From Photorhabdus akhurstii (GTDB taxonomy: Bacteria; Pseudomonadota; Gammaproteobacteria; Enterobacterales; Enterobacteriaceae), in contig NZ_RCWE01000006.1 of the NCBI RefSeq assembly GCF_018448925.1, positions 62,001 through 126,000 on the forward strand: DNA of 64,000 bases, written 5' to 3'. Numbering within the stretch: the first letter of the stretch is position 1; each line of letters opens with the position of its first letter. The translations under genes were made by a program, and so were the position numbers. The notes under the pieces were generated by a model. The model was not told the origin of the DNA and searched no databases. It saw only the letters and a list, made by a program, of their open reading frames with translations. This document shows positions 47,695 through 56,984 of the stretch, one piece after another.

Positions 47695-48744
47695 ATGAAA
47701 ATATTGGTGATCGGCCCTTCGTGGGTGGGTGACATGATGATGTCGCAGAGCCTTTACCGGACATTAAAGGCTTTGCATCCTAATGCAGAAATTGATGTGA
47801 TGGCCCCAGCCTGGTGCCGCCCACTGCTGGACAAAATGCCGGAGGTCAATCAAGCATTGGCTATGCCGTTAGGTCATGGCGCATTAGCACTAGGCGAACG
47901 CCGTCGTTTAGGGGTCGCCCTGCGTGAACGTAAATATAATCGCGCTTATGTGCTACCAAATTCTTTCAAATCTGCCTTGGTGCCTTTTTTCGCCAATATT
48001 CCTCTGCGCACTGGGTGGCGCGGTGAAATGAGATATGGATTACTCAATGATATTCGCACATTGAATAAAGAAGCCTTCCCATTAATGGTTCAACGCTATG
48101 CCGCATTGGCTTACGATGCAAAACTCAGTAGTGCGGCAGACCTGCCTCAACCATTACTTTGGCCTCAACTAGATGTCAGTGATGAAGATATTGCTGAATC
48201 CACCGCGGCATTCAATATTTCTGATCATCGGCCCATCATCGGTTTCTGCCCCGGCGCAGAATTTGGCCCGGCGAAACGCTGGCCGCATTATCACTATGCC
48301 GCGTTAGCTCAACAGCTTATTACTCAAAAGGGCTATCAAATTCTGCTATTTGGCTCAGCCAAAGATCACGAAGGTGGAGAGGATATCCGCAAGTCACTGA
48401 CGGAAGAAGCTCGTGAACACTGTATTAATCTTGCTGGACAAACCTCTCTTGAACAGGCAGTCAATATTATCGCCGCCTGTGATGCTATTGTGACCAACGA
48501 TTCTGGTTTAATGCATGTCGCCGCAGCGCTTAATCGCCCTCTGGTTGCACTTTACGGCCCAAGTAGCCCAGATTTTACTCCACCATTATCCGATAAAGCG
48601 GAAATTATCCGTCTTATTACTGGTTATCACAAAGTCAGAAAAGGCGACAGCGCACATGGCTATCATCAGAGTCTGATTGATATCCAACCAGAGCAGGTGA
48701 TAGCTTCCCTGGAAAAATTATTACAAGCGGAGAACCAGAGTTAA
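47695..48744 (+). CDS. waaF: ADP-heptose:LPS heptosyltransferase II WaaF
   Basis: The 349-residue GT9 enzyme starts MKILVIGPSWVGDMMMSQSL and has CPGAEFGPAKRWPHYHYA and NDSGLMHVAAALNRPLVALYG. It adds the second heptose to the inner core at the cytoplasmic face. It starts 10 bases after hldD, and its stop overlaps the waaC start by one base, as in the conserved hldD-waaF-waaC operon. Confidence 0.96.
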   Translation: MKILVIGPSWVGDMMMSQSLYRTLKALHPNAEIDVMAPAWCRPLLDKMPEVNQALAMPLGHGALALGERRRLGVALRERKYNRAYVLPNSFKSALVPFFANIPLRTGWRGEMRYGLLNDIRTLNKEAFPLMVQRYAALAYDAKLSSAADLPQPLLWPQLDVSDEDIAESTAAFNISDHRPIIGFCPGAEFGPAKRWPHYHYAALAQQLITQKGYQILLFGSAKDHEGGEDIRKSLTEEAREHCINLAGQTSLEQAVNIIAACDAIVTNDSGLMHVAAALNRPLVALYGPSSPDFTPPLSDKAEIIRLITGYHKVRKGDSAHGYHQSLIDIQPEQVIASLEKLLQAENQS

Positions 48745-49709
48745 TGCGGGTTTTACTGGTTAAAACTTCTTCTATGGGCGACGTCCTCCACTCGCTCCCT
48801 GCACTGACGGATGCAGAAAAAAGCTTACCTGACGTCCGTTTTGATTGGGTAGTAGAGGAAGGTTTTGCCCAAATCCCTGGCTGGCACAGCACTGTTGATC
48901 ACATTATTCCTGTTGCTATTCGCCGCTGGCGTAAAAACTGGTTTAGTCCAGAAATTCGTACAGAACGCCGTTTATTCAGAGAAAAATTAAAATTACATCA
49001 ATATGATGCCATCATCGATGCCCAAGGGTTATTGAAAAGCGCATTTTTAGTCACTCGATTAGCTTATGGCCCTAAACATGGTTACGACCGCAGAAGTATC
49101 CGTGAGCCATTAGCAAGTTTTTTTTATGATTGTTGTCATGCAGTCAGCAAGCAACAGCACGCCGTAGAACGTATCCGGGAACTGTTTGCTGTCAGCCTGG
49201 GTTATACCAAACCGGCAGCACAGGGCGATTATGGGATTGCCCGTCATTTTCTGAATCAGCCCCCAGAAAACCAGAGCAATTATCTGGTTTTTCTTCATGC
49301 TACAACTCGCGATGAAAAACATTGGCCGGAAAGCCATTGGCGACAACTTATTACTGAAATTCAGCCGACAGGTGTACGCATTAAGCTCCCTTGGGGCGCA
49401 GAACATGAATACCAACGTGCGCTGAGACTGGCAGAAAACTTCCCTCACGTGGAAGTACTACCAAAGCTGACTTTAGCACAAGTAGCCCAAGAGTTGGCCG
49501 GTGCAAAAGCGGTTGTTTCTGTTGATACTGGCCTGAGCCACCTCACTGCTGCATTGGATCGCCCTAATATCACGTTGTTTGGTCCGACAGATCCAGGACT
49601 AATTGGTGGCTATGGCAAAGAACAAATATCGTTAAAAGCGGAGGATGGGAATATCAAAAGTATTATGCCATCGAAAGTATTAGCTCATCTTCAAAAAAAT
49701 ATTGGCTGA
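48744..49709 (+). CDS. waaC: ADP-heptose:LPS heptosyltransferase I WaaC
   Basis: The 321-residue GT9 enzyme starts MRVLLVKTSSMGDVLHSLPA, with DAQGLLKSAFLVTRLAYG and VSVDTGLSHLTAALDRPNIT. It attaches the first heptose to Kdo2-lipid A. Length is close to E. coli (319). The overlapping TAATG with waaF indicates coupling. A strong terminator follows. Confidence 0.96.
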   Translation: MRVLLVKTSSMGDVLHSLPALTDAEKSLPDVRFDWVVEEGFAQIPGWHSTVDHIIPVAIRRWRKNWFSPEIRTERRLFREKLKLHQYDAIIDAQGLLKSAFLVTRLAYGPKHGYDRRSIREPLASFFYDCCHAVSKQQHAVERIRELFAVSLGYTKPAAQGDYGIARHFLNQPPENQSNYLVFLHATTRDEKHWPESHWRQLITEIQPTGVRIKLPWGAEHEYQRALRLAENFPHVEVLPKLTLAQVAQELAGAKAVVSVDTGLSHLTAALDRPNITLFGPTDPGLIGGYGKEQISLKAEDGNIKSIMPSKVLAHLQKNIG

Positions 49710-49725
49710 TTAATGATTAAATCTG

Positions 49726-49757
49726 AGGCGTTTCTGGTAAACGCCTGATTTTTTATT
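49726..49757 (+). terminator. Rho-independent terminator after waaC
   Basis: The stem AGGCGTTT / AAACGCCT (49726-49733 and 49739-49746) has a five-base loop and is followed by GATTTTTTATTT. It closes the hldD-waaF-waaC operon. Confidence 0.88.
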
Positions 49758-50085
49758 TGTTAACTGAAAACAGATAATTTGCTATAAACCCTATCCCATA
49801 TTATCTATTTTCCTATTCAAACGCTAAAATAAGCGATTTATAATAAATTAAAATAATTTCAAGCCATATTCTTCCATTAATATAATGATAGCAAATATAT
49901 CATTTAACTATTTTTATCGTAAATTATACTATAAAAAAATTTCTTTCAACTTAATCTTATTAACAAAATGAACACTAATTTAAACAAAATAATATATTTA
50001 ACACTTAACCTAATTTAGGCAGTATTATCTGCCCAAAATTAAGTGAATCTCTATTAATATCTTTATGTTAATGCTATTTTATTAA
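49758..50085. other. AT-rich gap with a long inverted repeat
   Basis: No gene is visible. At 50002-50045 CACTTAA...TTAGGCAG and CTGCC...AATTAAGTG form a hairpin of about 19 imperfect pairs with a six-base loop TATTAT. It lies just downstream of the minus-strand deacetylase gene and may act as its terminator. Confidence 0.5.
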
Positions 50086-51045
50086 TCACGATGACTTTTT
50101 AAATTGATAATATTCAGCCAATGTCATTCCTTTAACCTGTGGCTGTAAGTAGTTAAATAGTGCCTCTAGATCCTGATAAAGTAATTCAATCTGTTCTTCA
50201 TTTTTAAATGTCGGGCTACCTCCAGGCATAAATTCAGATGAATGCAGCATAAATTCAACATAATCACAGCCTTCTGCTAATGTCTGTTGAACCACTTTTT
50301 TCATTTGTTCCAAATTTCCCCCCTTTGGCCTTAGCCAGTTAACAGAGGGAGAACGCTGTTTCCCACGTAAGCTGTCATATTTTTGTTTAAGGAAATTCAT
50401 CAACGGAGGATGTTTATATTGAATACTCATAGGGACTTCCAGCAAAGAAGAATCCCCCTCTTTAGCAATATTCTGCAAGTCCATAAAATAGGCATAAGAT
50501 GGAAAGTAACGATAATCAGTTCCACCGTTGCCATTAGGATCGCCTTTGGTGAAACGCCAATTAACCCGTGGCGTTACTGAACAATCGACTTGATAACCAT
50601 ATTCCACCAGCAATTCAGCATAATATTCATTAAATGCCCAACGACCTGCCCGATGGCTTAACATTTTAACCTGTAGTTTGTCTTCCAATAACTTAGTCAT
50701 GAGATCAACTTTGGCTCTAACTTGTTCTTTTGGAAATTCAATCAGATAAGGTTTATAACGCATGTCATCGTCTGTAAGAGGAACAAGTGGTGGGTTATTC
50801 CAGGCATGTAAATGCATACCAATCTCCCCCTGCCCTCTGGCAATAATATCTTTGGCAAATTCAATGTATAAATCATCCATTGCCATTTCATAGTTCGTCA
50901 ACCAAACTGGCTTAAAACCAAAATGCTCACATAAATGCTGAAATCTTGGTAAATAATGGGTATTTTTTGTCGAGATCTGACCGTGATTTTGCCACAGGTC
51001 ATCGCCCTCAGTATCAATAGTGATAATAAATGCAGGTCGAGTCAT
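50086..51045 (-). CDS. Polysaccharide deacetylase-fold protein, WalW-like, core LPS
   Basis: The 319 residues open AFIITIDTEGDDLWQNHG, with the Asp pair of the NodB fold (TIDTEGDD) and the His-X3-His-like EIGMHLHAWNNP. HRAGRWAFNEYYAELL and a late EFMLHSSEFMPGG follow. Members of this group are found in core-LPS loci of Yersinia, Proteus and Photorhabdus under the name walW, as I recall. WabN of Klebsiella, which deacetylates a core GlcNAc, is an analogue. No signal peptide is visible, so it should work in the cytoplasm on the growing core. Its promoter lies in 51046-51226, divergent from the next gene. Confidence 0.75.
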   Translation of the reverse strand: MTRPAFIITIDTEGDDLWQNHGQISTKNTHYLPRFQHLCEHFGFKPVWLTNYEMAMDDLYIEFAKDIIARGQGEIGMHLHAWNNPPLVPLTDDDMRYKPYLIEFPKEQVRAKVDLMTKLLEDKLQVKMLSHRAGRWAFNEYYAELLVEYGYQVDCSVTPRVNWRFTKGDPNGNGGTDYRYFPSYAYFMDLQNIAKEGDSSLLEVPMSIQYKHPPLMNFLKQKYDSLRGKQRSPSVNWLRPKGGNLEQMKKVVQQTLAEGCDYVEFMLHSSEFMPGGSPTFKNEEQIELLYQDLEALFNYLQPQVKGMTLAEYYQFKKSS

Positions 51046-51226
51046 CAGAATATGCCCACAATAGAATAAAATGATGGCTTTATAGTACGCAGATCTATAA
51101 AATAGTGCAATTATCTTATCATACGTATAGTAGCTCTATATCTTAATTAAATTTCATGCTTCGCATTGTTAAATCAACAATATAGATGTTATTTCAGCTC
51201 ATAATACACTTACTATTAAGCAACAT

Positions 51227-52228
51227 ATGGAAATATCAGAGAATATTATTAATTTCGGTTTCGGTGACTGTAAAGTAACAAATTTTGCTTTCCCAGGCGA
51301 TAAATTTGATCCCTCTGTGGAACATTTTGATGTCTTCTTTGGCGTAACCAATGATTATTTAAGGCATGCAATAACGACTACTGCCTCAATAATTGAGAAT
51401 AACAGAAACATTAGTTTTGTATATCACTTTATTTCTTCTGATGATTTATTAAATTACCAATACTCCATTGAAGAATGGGTTAAAGATAAAAAAATAAAAA
51501 TAATCATTCATGAATTAAAGGATACTATACTTAACAATAAGGAATTCGATAGTAAATACTCAATCGCTGCCTTTTTCAGAATATTATGTCCTTACTTTTC
51601 TAATAATGACTACTCTCTATACGTTGACAGTGATGTCATATGTATAAATAATATAGAAGACCTATTCATAAAATCAAGCAACAGTACATTAAAAGCTGTC
51701 AGAGATTGCTATTCTTCGGCAAAATCAAGAATTGAATTTTTAGGTCTAAAAGATAAGAGTTATTTCAATTCAGGAGTTCTTGTTTTTAATAATAAACCCT
51801 GGATAGAAAAGCAATTAACTAAAAAAATCATTAATTTTGTTTTAAATGATACTAGAGAATTTGATTTCCCCGATCAAGATGCTATAAATGGTTGCTTGTC
51901 CAACGAGATAGAATGTTTAGATGACAAATACAATTGTTTAGTAAACTCGCAAGAAGTAAATTCAAACATATTAAATACAGATAAAATTGTATTCTTACAT
52001 TTTGCTGGTGATAAGAAGCCCTGGTTCCCATGGTATTCAGAATTACCGTGTTCAAAACTCTACATAAAAGCCACAGCCTATTCTCCCTGGAAAAACTCAC
52101 CTTATATTTTAGAAACTAAAAATATAGTACAATTAAGAGCAGCTTATAAATTTTACGCCAAAAATAAAATGATTATCCATTTTCTAAAATATTATGCAAA
52201 GTACCGATACTATAAAATAAAATTATAG
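51227..52228 (+). CDS. Glycosyltransferase family 8, WaaI/WaaJ-like
   Basis: The 333-residue GT8 protein has FGVTNDYLRHAITTTASIIE, the metal-binding YVDSDVIC (Asp134, Asp136), FNSGVLVFNNKPWIEK and the late FLHFAGDKKPWFPW motif that binds the donor diphosphate. WaaI/WaaJ enzymes add galactose or glucose to the outer core. It is the only plus-strand gene of this core block and is distinctly AT-rich, which hints at later gain. A terminator follows, facing both ways. Confidence 0.87.
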   Translation: MEISENIINFGFGDCKVTNFAFPGDKFDPSVEHFDVFFGVTNDYLRHAITTTASIIENNRNISFVYHFISSDDLLNYQYSIEEWVKDKKIKIIIHELKDTILNNKEFDSKYSIAAFFRILCPYFSNNDYSLYVDSDVICINNIEDLFIKSSNSTLKAVRDCYSSAKSRIEFLGLKDKSYFNSGVLVFNNKPWIEKQLTKKIINFVLNDTREFDFPDQDAINGCLSNEIECLDDKYNCLVNSQEVNSNILNTDKIVFLHFAGDKKPWFPWYSELPCSKLYIKATAYSPWKNSPYILETKNIVQLRAAYKFYAKNKMIIHFLKYYAKYRYYKIKL

Positions 52229-52243
52229 ATATCTTGTCTCTAT

Positions 52244-52277
52244 AAAAGCGCTGATAAAGTCATCAGTGCTTTTATTA
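52244..52277. terminator. Bidirectional terminator between convergent glycosyltransferase genes
   Basis: AAAAGCGCTGAT / ATCAGTGCTTTT forms a 12-pair stem with one G-U pair and a six-base loop. A-rich on one side and T-rich on the other, it serves the GT8 gene and the minus-strand GT9 gene that converge here. Confidence 0.85.
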
Positions 52278-52339
52278 CTATATCTTTATTAAATAATCCC
52301 AATAAATGGAAATCCAATATGTATGCAATATTATAATAT

Positions 52340-53425
52340 CTAATGGATTGATAGTATCTTATCCGTTATCGCTATGTAGATATCAGACAATGGGATATCA
52401 CTTATTTTCCCATTTTTACTAATGAGTTGGACTGCATTTTTATTTCCAGGCCCCCAAACATCATTATTTACAAATTTACCATGAAGATCATTACCATACA
52501 ATGCAATTGTATTTTTTTCATAAGCAGCTGCCACATGGACTATTGATGTATCCGGAGAGATTATTAAATCAGCACTCTTTATTATTTCCACAGCACTTAA
52601 AAAATCACCAAAAGGGTTACAGATACATCCATTCAAATAAGAAAGCGATTTTAACTTATCAAATTTACCAATAAGAATAATATTAACTTTACTATCTAGA
52701 CCTTTGAAATAATCAACAATACCAACTAATTGCTCTCTAGATATATCTCTTCTCCTTTCCGCGGCAAACGGATTAATAACTACGGTAATACCATCTAATA
52801 ACCCTAATAAAAAGTTATTTACTTTTTCAATTGTATCCTCTGGAATATGAATATCATATCTCATATTATATTGATTAATATCCATAGCGTGCAAAAGAAG
52901 TTTATATCTTTCTGTAATATGAGAGTTATATTCCAAATATTTAATGCTCTTACTATAAGTGTTAATATTTTCTTTATTAAATCCAATAACATATTTAGCA
53001 TTAATTATTCTTATGAATAAAAGATAGATAATGGGTATCTGTTCACCCATATCAATGATCAGATCAAAGTTTTCCTTTCTTAAGGAAAATGCTAATTTTA
53101 TAATAGCAAAAGTTTTTTGGGGATAAAAATATACTCTGCCAATATATGGATTACTCTCAATCACACAGTAGTTCGCTTTCCCTGATAATACATGGAGCTT
53201 TATCCCTTTTTTATCCAATTCTCTAAAAACAGGCGTGGATACAATCATATCACCAATCTTATCATCATCTCGCAAAAATAAAACTTTTTTGATGTCTGAT
53301 GATATAAAGTTATCTCTTCTGATTTTATCGACAAATAATTTTAAAAAATTAAATTTTAGAGATTTCAAAAAGTAATTTCTTTTTCTATTCAGTTCTCTTA
53401 ATTTCTGGAACTTTTTTTTATTCAT
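52340..53425 (-). CDS. Glycosyltransferase family 9 (heptosyltransferase-like)
   Basis: The 361 residues follow the GT9 pattern: VLFLRDDDKIGDMIVSTPVF at the N-terminus (after a basic 45-residue extension), NPFAAERRRDISREQL and SPDTSIVHVAAAYEKNTIAL at the C-terminal donor site. It is much more AT-rich than waaC, waaF or the waaQ-like gene and its N-terminal extension is unusual. It probably transfers heptose or another sugar to the outer core. It is downstream of the GT4 at 53471, with 45 bases between. Confidence 0.78.
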   Translation of the reverse strand: MNKKKFQKLRELNRKRNYFLKSLKFNFLKLFVDKIRRDNFISSDIKKVLFLRDDDKIGDMIVSTPVFRELDKKGIKLHVLSGKANYCVIESNPYIGRVYFYPQKTFAIIKLAFSLRKENFDLIIDMGEQIPIIYLLFIRIINAKYVIGFNKENINTYSKSIKYLEYNSHITERYKLLLHAMDINQYNMRYDIHIPEDTIEKVNNFLLGLLDGITVVINPFAAERRRDISREQLVGIVDYFKGLDSKVNIILIGKFDKLKSLSYLNGCICNPFGDFLSAVEIIKSADLIISPDTSIVHVAAAYEKNTIALYGNDLHGKFVNNDVWGPGNKNAVQLISKNGKISDIPLSDIYIAITDKILSIH

Positions 53426-53470
53426 TATCTTATCTCAACAACCAAGCTTAAAAATCTGATACAACAATGT

Positions 53471-54574
53471 TTATTTCTTTAGCAAAGTTAAATATTTTGC
53501 CAAAATAATATCTAAATCAAACTTCTTATACATATCCTCTGTAATTACAGGCGGCTCATAGCAGACAAACTTCATTTTCTCTGCAAGCGAATCAACTGTC
53601 AGCTCTGATTTATATTTTTCCAACTCACCAACCATAATTTCATTGATTCCACCAGGACACATCGTGCTAACAATTGGCGTATCACAAATCAATGATTCAA
53701 TCAATACGTTACCTAATCCCTCGCTATCAGAACTCAAGACAACTGCTTTAGCTCCACGGATAACAGGTAATGGATTTTCGAGGAATCCCGTTAAAATCAC
53801 TTTAGACTGTAAGTTTAAATCCACAATCTTCTGCTTTATCTGTTGAGTAATAGCCTCATCTCCGTGACCAACAATCAATAATTTACACGGAATATCTGCT
53901 TGCGCAAACGCTTCTAATAAACGATCATGCCGCTTAACCCGGTGAAATCTACCAACATGCAATAAATAGTTTTCATCCGCATAAGGGTTATTTTGCAGTG
54001 ATTTTTGTTTAATATCTGGGATATTAAAAGGATTATAAATTGTCACCATTTCATTAGGCGTAAGTGACAAATTATTTTTTAAATCTCTCCCTACAGCATC
54101 AGATACACAAATTAAATTCCGGTTATTATATGTCCACTTGATTTTTTGTTTCTTGATCCAACGAGATAATCCCGTTTTATTACCAAGATATGAATTTGAA
54201 AATACCCCATGAATACAAAACCATACATTTAACCCCGCTAACACTTTTGATTGCACGACAATACGATCAGTTTTATGCAAGTTTGAGACAATCAATGCAG
54301 GGATGCCCTTGCGAAGAAAAACTTTTTCTAAAACCTTATCCATAGATTTAGCCCTACGGCAAATCTCAGTCTGTCTTCTAAAAGGCCCTTTGTACCTATC
54401 AGCATCAATGATCAGTTCAATACCATCAGGTACCGAATATTCACACTTCTCCGCCAAAGAGAGCAGCGTAACGTCATATCCCCTCTGTTGCAGACCATCA
54501 CAAAGCCGGATAGTGACATTTTCTGCACCGCCACCAGGTAATCCATCAATGATAAATAATATATGTCCTTTCAT
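53471..54574 (-). CDS. Glycosyltransferase family 4, core LPS
   Basis: The 367-residue GT-B protein starts ILFIIDGLPGGGAENVTIRL, with HVGRFHRVKRHDRLLEAFAQ and SSDSEGLGNVLIESLICDTP carrying the EX7E-type glutamates. The mid-length and GGGAEN start are typical of WaaB/WalR-like or capsule-like transferases. It overlaps the next upstream gene (54571) by four bases and belongs to a minus-strand operon starting at 56762. Donor unknown. Confidence 0.82.
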   Translation of the reverse strand: MKGHILFIIDGLPGGGAENVTIRLCDGLQQRGYDVTLLSLAEKCEYSVPDGIELIIDADRYKGPFRRQTEICRRAKSMDKVLEKVFLRKGIPALIVSNLHKTDRIVVQSKVLAGLNVWFCIHGVFSNSYLGNKTGLSRWIKKQKIKWTYNNRNLICVSDAVGRDLKNNLSLTPNEMVTIYNPFNIPDIKQKSLQNNPYADENYLLHVGRFHRVKRHDRLLEAFAQADIPCKLLIVGHGDEAITQQIKQKIVDLNLQSKVILTGFLENPLPVIRGAKAVVLSSDSEGLGNVLIESLICDTPIVSTMCPGGINEIMVGELEKYKSELTVDSLAEKMKFVCYEPPVITEDMYKKFDLDIILAKYLTLLKK

Positions 54575-55701
54575 GATGAAAGCACCCTTTCGTATAATCC
54601 AATGAGCTGTTGTGATAAATGTTCCGGTGTATAACAGAGTATTCCCGTTCTCGCTAATTCTGACATTTTATTATTCAAATGATTTGAAGGCGTATTCTGA
54701 ATCGCTTCCGTAATATCTGAAATAGCCAAGGCATCACATACAAACCCGTTACTCCCAGAGTTAATAAATTCAGCGCCGCCACATGTCGTACTGGTTATTA
54801 CCGGAAGCCCGCAAGCCATTGCCTCCAGTATCACATTTGGAAACGGATCATATAAGGTCGGTAGCAATAAACCATCTGCAAGCTGATAAAAGGGCAACGT
54901 CTTTTTTTGAACACCCATAAATCTAATTCGCCCATTGCATCCCAGCGAGTTAGCTAACTGCTTGTATTTCTTTTCTTCTTTATCTTGCCCTACAACTATC
55001 AAATAGGCATCAGTCGCACTCACTGCCTGAATCGCTGCTTTTAATCCTTTTCGCTCAAACCCCGAACCAACATAAACTAAACATTTAGCCTGTACGGGAA
55101 GGTTATATTCTTTCCTTAATTGTATTCTCTGAGATTCAGTTGCCGGAAAAAATTGTTTATTGTCTATCGAATTATAAATAACCGATATTTTTCCCTCAGA
55201 AAGCCCAAAATCTGTCATGACCTCCCTTTTTACCATTTCCGAGTTACAAATAACCATTTTTAACTCTGGCGCCGAATACATCTTTTGTTCAGCGTCCATT
55301 ACATAACGATGGTAACGACTCGTAAAAAGCAATTTGCTTCGCCAAGGAGATAAAACACGCGCACGCTGCTGTAGCCAGCGCTGATGAACGCCATCACCCG
55401 CACGATAAATATCGCAACCAGCAATACGTTCATGACTTTGAACAAGATCAAACTGCTCTTTTTCCCATATTACTTTGGCTGCTTTAGCAAATCCTCTCTC
55501 ACGGCTGATGCGTCCCCATTTATGAGGATTTGCTAAATGCACATGCCAATCAGGATTAACATCTCCCTGCCAGGAACGTGTAATAACGTTAAGCTCCAGA
55601 TTTTCATTTCCCAAAGCTTCTAAGGCGCGGGAGACAAAACGTTCTGCACCACCATCCGGACGATATTTCTGCCGAACAATCGCAAGACGTACTAATTTCA
55701 T
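54571..55701 (-). CDS. Glycosyltransferase family 4, WaaG/WabG-like
   Basis: The 376 residues start LVRLAIVRQKYRPDGGAERF, nearly the signature of WabG/WaaG, with YRAGDGVHQRWL, FVYVGSGFERKG-like LVYVGSGFERKGLKAAIQAV and TLYDPFPNVILEAMACGLPV. WaaG adds glucose and WabG galacturonic acid to heptose II, beginning the outer core. Which one this is cannot be told by eye. It overlaps both neighbours by four bases. Confidence 0.85.
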   Translation of the reverse strand: MKLVRLAIVRQKYRPDGGAERFVSRALEALGNENLELNVITRSWQGDVNPDWHVHLANPHKWGRISRERGFAKAAKVIWEKEQFDLVQSHERIAGCDIYRAGDGVHQRWLQQRARVLSPWRSKLLFTSRYHRYVMDAEQKMYSAPELKMVICNSEMVKREVMTDFGLSEGKISVIYNSIDNKQFFPATESQRIQLRKEYNLPVQAKCLVYVGSGFERKGLKAAIQAVSATDAYLIVVGQDKEEKKYKQLANSLGCNGRIRFMGVQKKTLPFYQLADGLLLPTLYDPFPNVILEAMACGLPVITSTTCGGAEFINSGSNGFVCDALAISDITEAIQNTPSNHLNNKMSELARTGILCYTPEHLSQQLIGLYERVLSS

Positions 55702-56762
55702 AATAAATTTCTCCGGGCGGCAGCAATAACCATATCACTGGGAATGACATTCAGATAACGTATATCCGTTTTAGTATCAACATCATCAGGATCAGGTAAA
55801 TCACCATAATCACCAGCCCAAATAACTTCACCTTTCGCTTCCCACGGACGCCAGAATACTAACTTTGATGGCCCAAATAAAGCGATAGCCGGTGTTTTCA
55901 ACGCAGCAGCCATATGCATAGCAACGGAATCCATCCCTATGAATAAATTAGCCCCCTCAATCAGCACTGCAAGTTGCGGTAAAGTTAACTGGCCAGCAAA
56001 AGAAACTACTCTTTCTTTTGGACAGTTTGCTAAAATCTTCTCCACCATCTCCTCCTCCTTACGATCTGGCCCGGAGGTAACAACAATTACCCAACCATCA
56101 GACTGCAATGCACTAATCGTTTCACTCATCTTTTTTTCATCCCAACATTTAAAAAGCCAGCGGGATGTTGGTTGCACAACAATATATTTTTGATTCACAC
56201 CATGCTTACCAAGAAGCGCCAAAACAATCTCTTTATCCTCCTTACAGTAACTCATCGTCACTTTAGTGTTGATCAATGGAAGATTTAACAACGAAAGAGC
56301 TGACAAATTCTGCTCAACAATATGCAAAAACTGGCTATGCTCTGTCGGAACAAGATTTGTGAAACATTTTTTCCAAAACAGGCTGCGTCGTTTTACTAAA
56401 TCGAACCCAATACGCACTTTTGCGCCAGTAAATCGTGCCACAAATGCACTATACCATTGATCAGCTAGATTAATAACCAAGTCGTATTGACGATATCTTA
56501 ATCGTCTAAGCAATCTCCATTCATGACCAAGATGTGCTTTGGTTCCTTGTTTTTTCCATTGTCTATCTATAGAAAATAGATTATCCACAGAAGAAAAATC
56601 AGCCAATATTGGTTCGGTTTCTTTGTAGAGTAAAACATCAATTTCCACCTCAGGATAATTATCCTTAAGGGTATTAATAACTGGTGTAATTAATAATACA
56701 TCACCATGATGTCGTAACTTTATTATCAGAATACGGTCAAATTGAGCGTGTAATTTACTCAT
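55698..56762 (-). CDS. waaQ: LPS heptosyltransferase III, WaaQ-like (GT9)
   Basis: The 354 residues have RILIIKLRHHGDVLLITPVI, VIGFDLVKRR-like RIGFDLVKRRSLFWKKCFTN, QPTSRWLFKCWDEKKM and MDSVAMHMAAALKTPAIALF, the pattern of WaaQ/RfaQ. It adds a side-branch heptose to heptose II. It is the first gene of the minus-strand core operon and is divergent from waaA; about 220 bases between them (56763-56984) hold both promoters. Confidence 0.88.
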   Translation of the reverse strand: MSKLHAQFDRILIIKLRHHGDVLLITPVINTLKDNYPEVEIDVLLYKETEPILADFSSVDNLFSIDRQWKKQGTKAHLGHEWRLLRRLRYRQYDLVINLADQWYSAFVARFTGAKVRIGFDLVKRRSLFWKKCFTNLVPTEHSQFLHIVEQNLSALSLLNLPLINTKVTMSYCKEDKEIVLALLGKHGVNQKYIVVQPTSRWLFKCWDEKKMSETISALQSDGWVIVVTSGPDRKEEEMVEKILANCPKERVVSFAGQLTLPQLAVLIEGANLFIGMDSVAMHMAAALKTPAIALFGPSKLVFWRPWEAKGEVIWAGDYGDLPDPDDVDTKTDIRYLNVIPSDMVIAAARRNLL

Positions 56763-56984
56763 TGCATTCCCAGTATAAAGATAAACGAAAAAGCTGCCGC
56801 GACCATATGCAGAAGCTGCAAAAAATCCGTGCTACTTTCATATTAATAGAAGCACGATCTTGCCTAAAAATCCTAATTTACCTTTCTAATTCTGTTCAGA
56901 TTCTAGAAGCCATACGCATTTTCATACTTTCTTTGAAGCAATGTGATACTATTGGCGCTAATTTATGTAAATGAATTTGATAGA

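Noticed and set aside
56762-56974. A 70-codon plus-strand frame between waaQ-like and waaA genes
   Set aside because: It lies in the divergent promoter region, has no family resemblance and no ribosome site. Chance frame.
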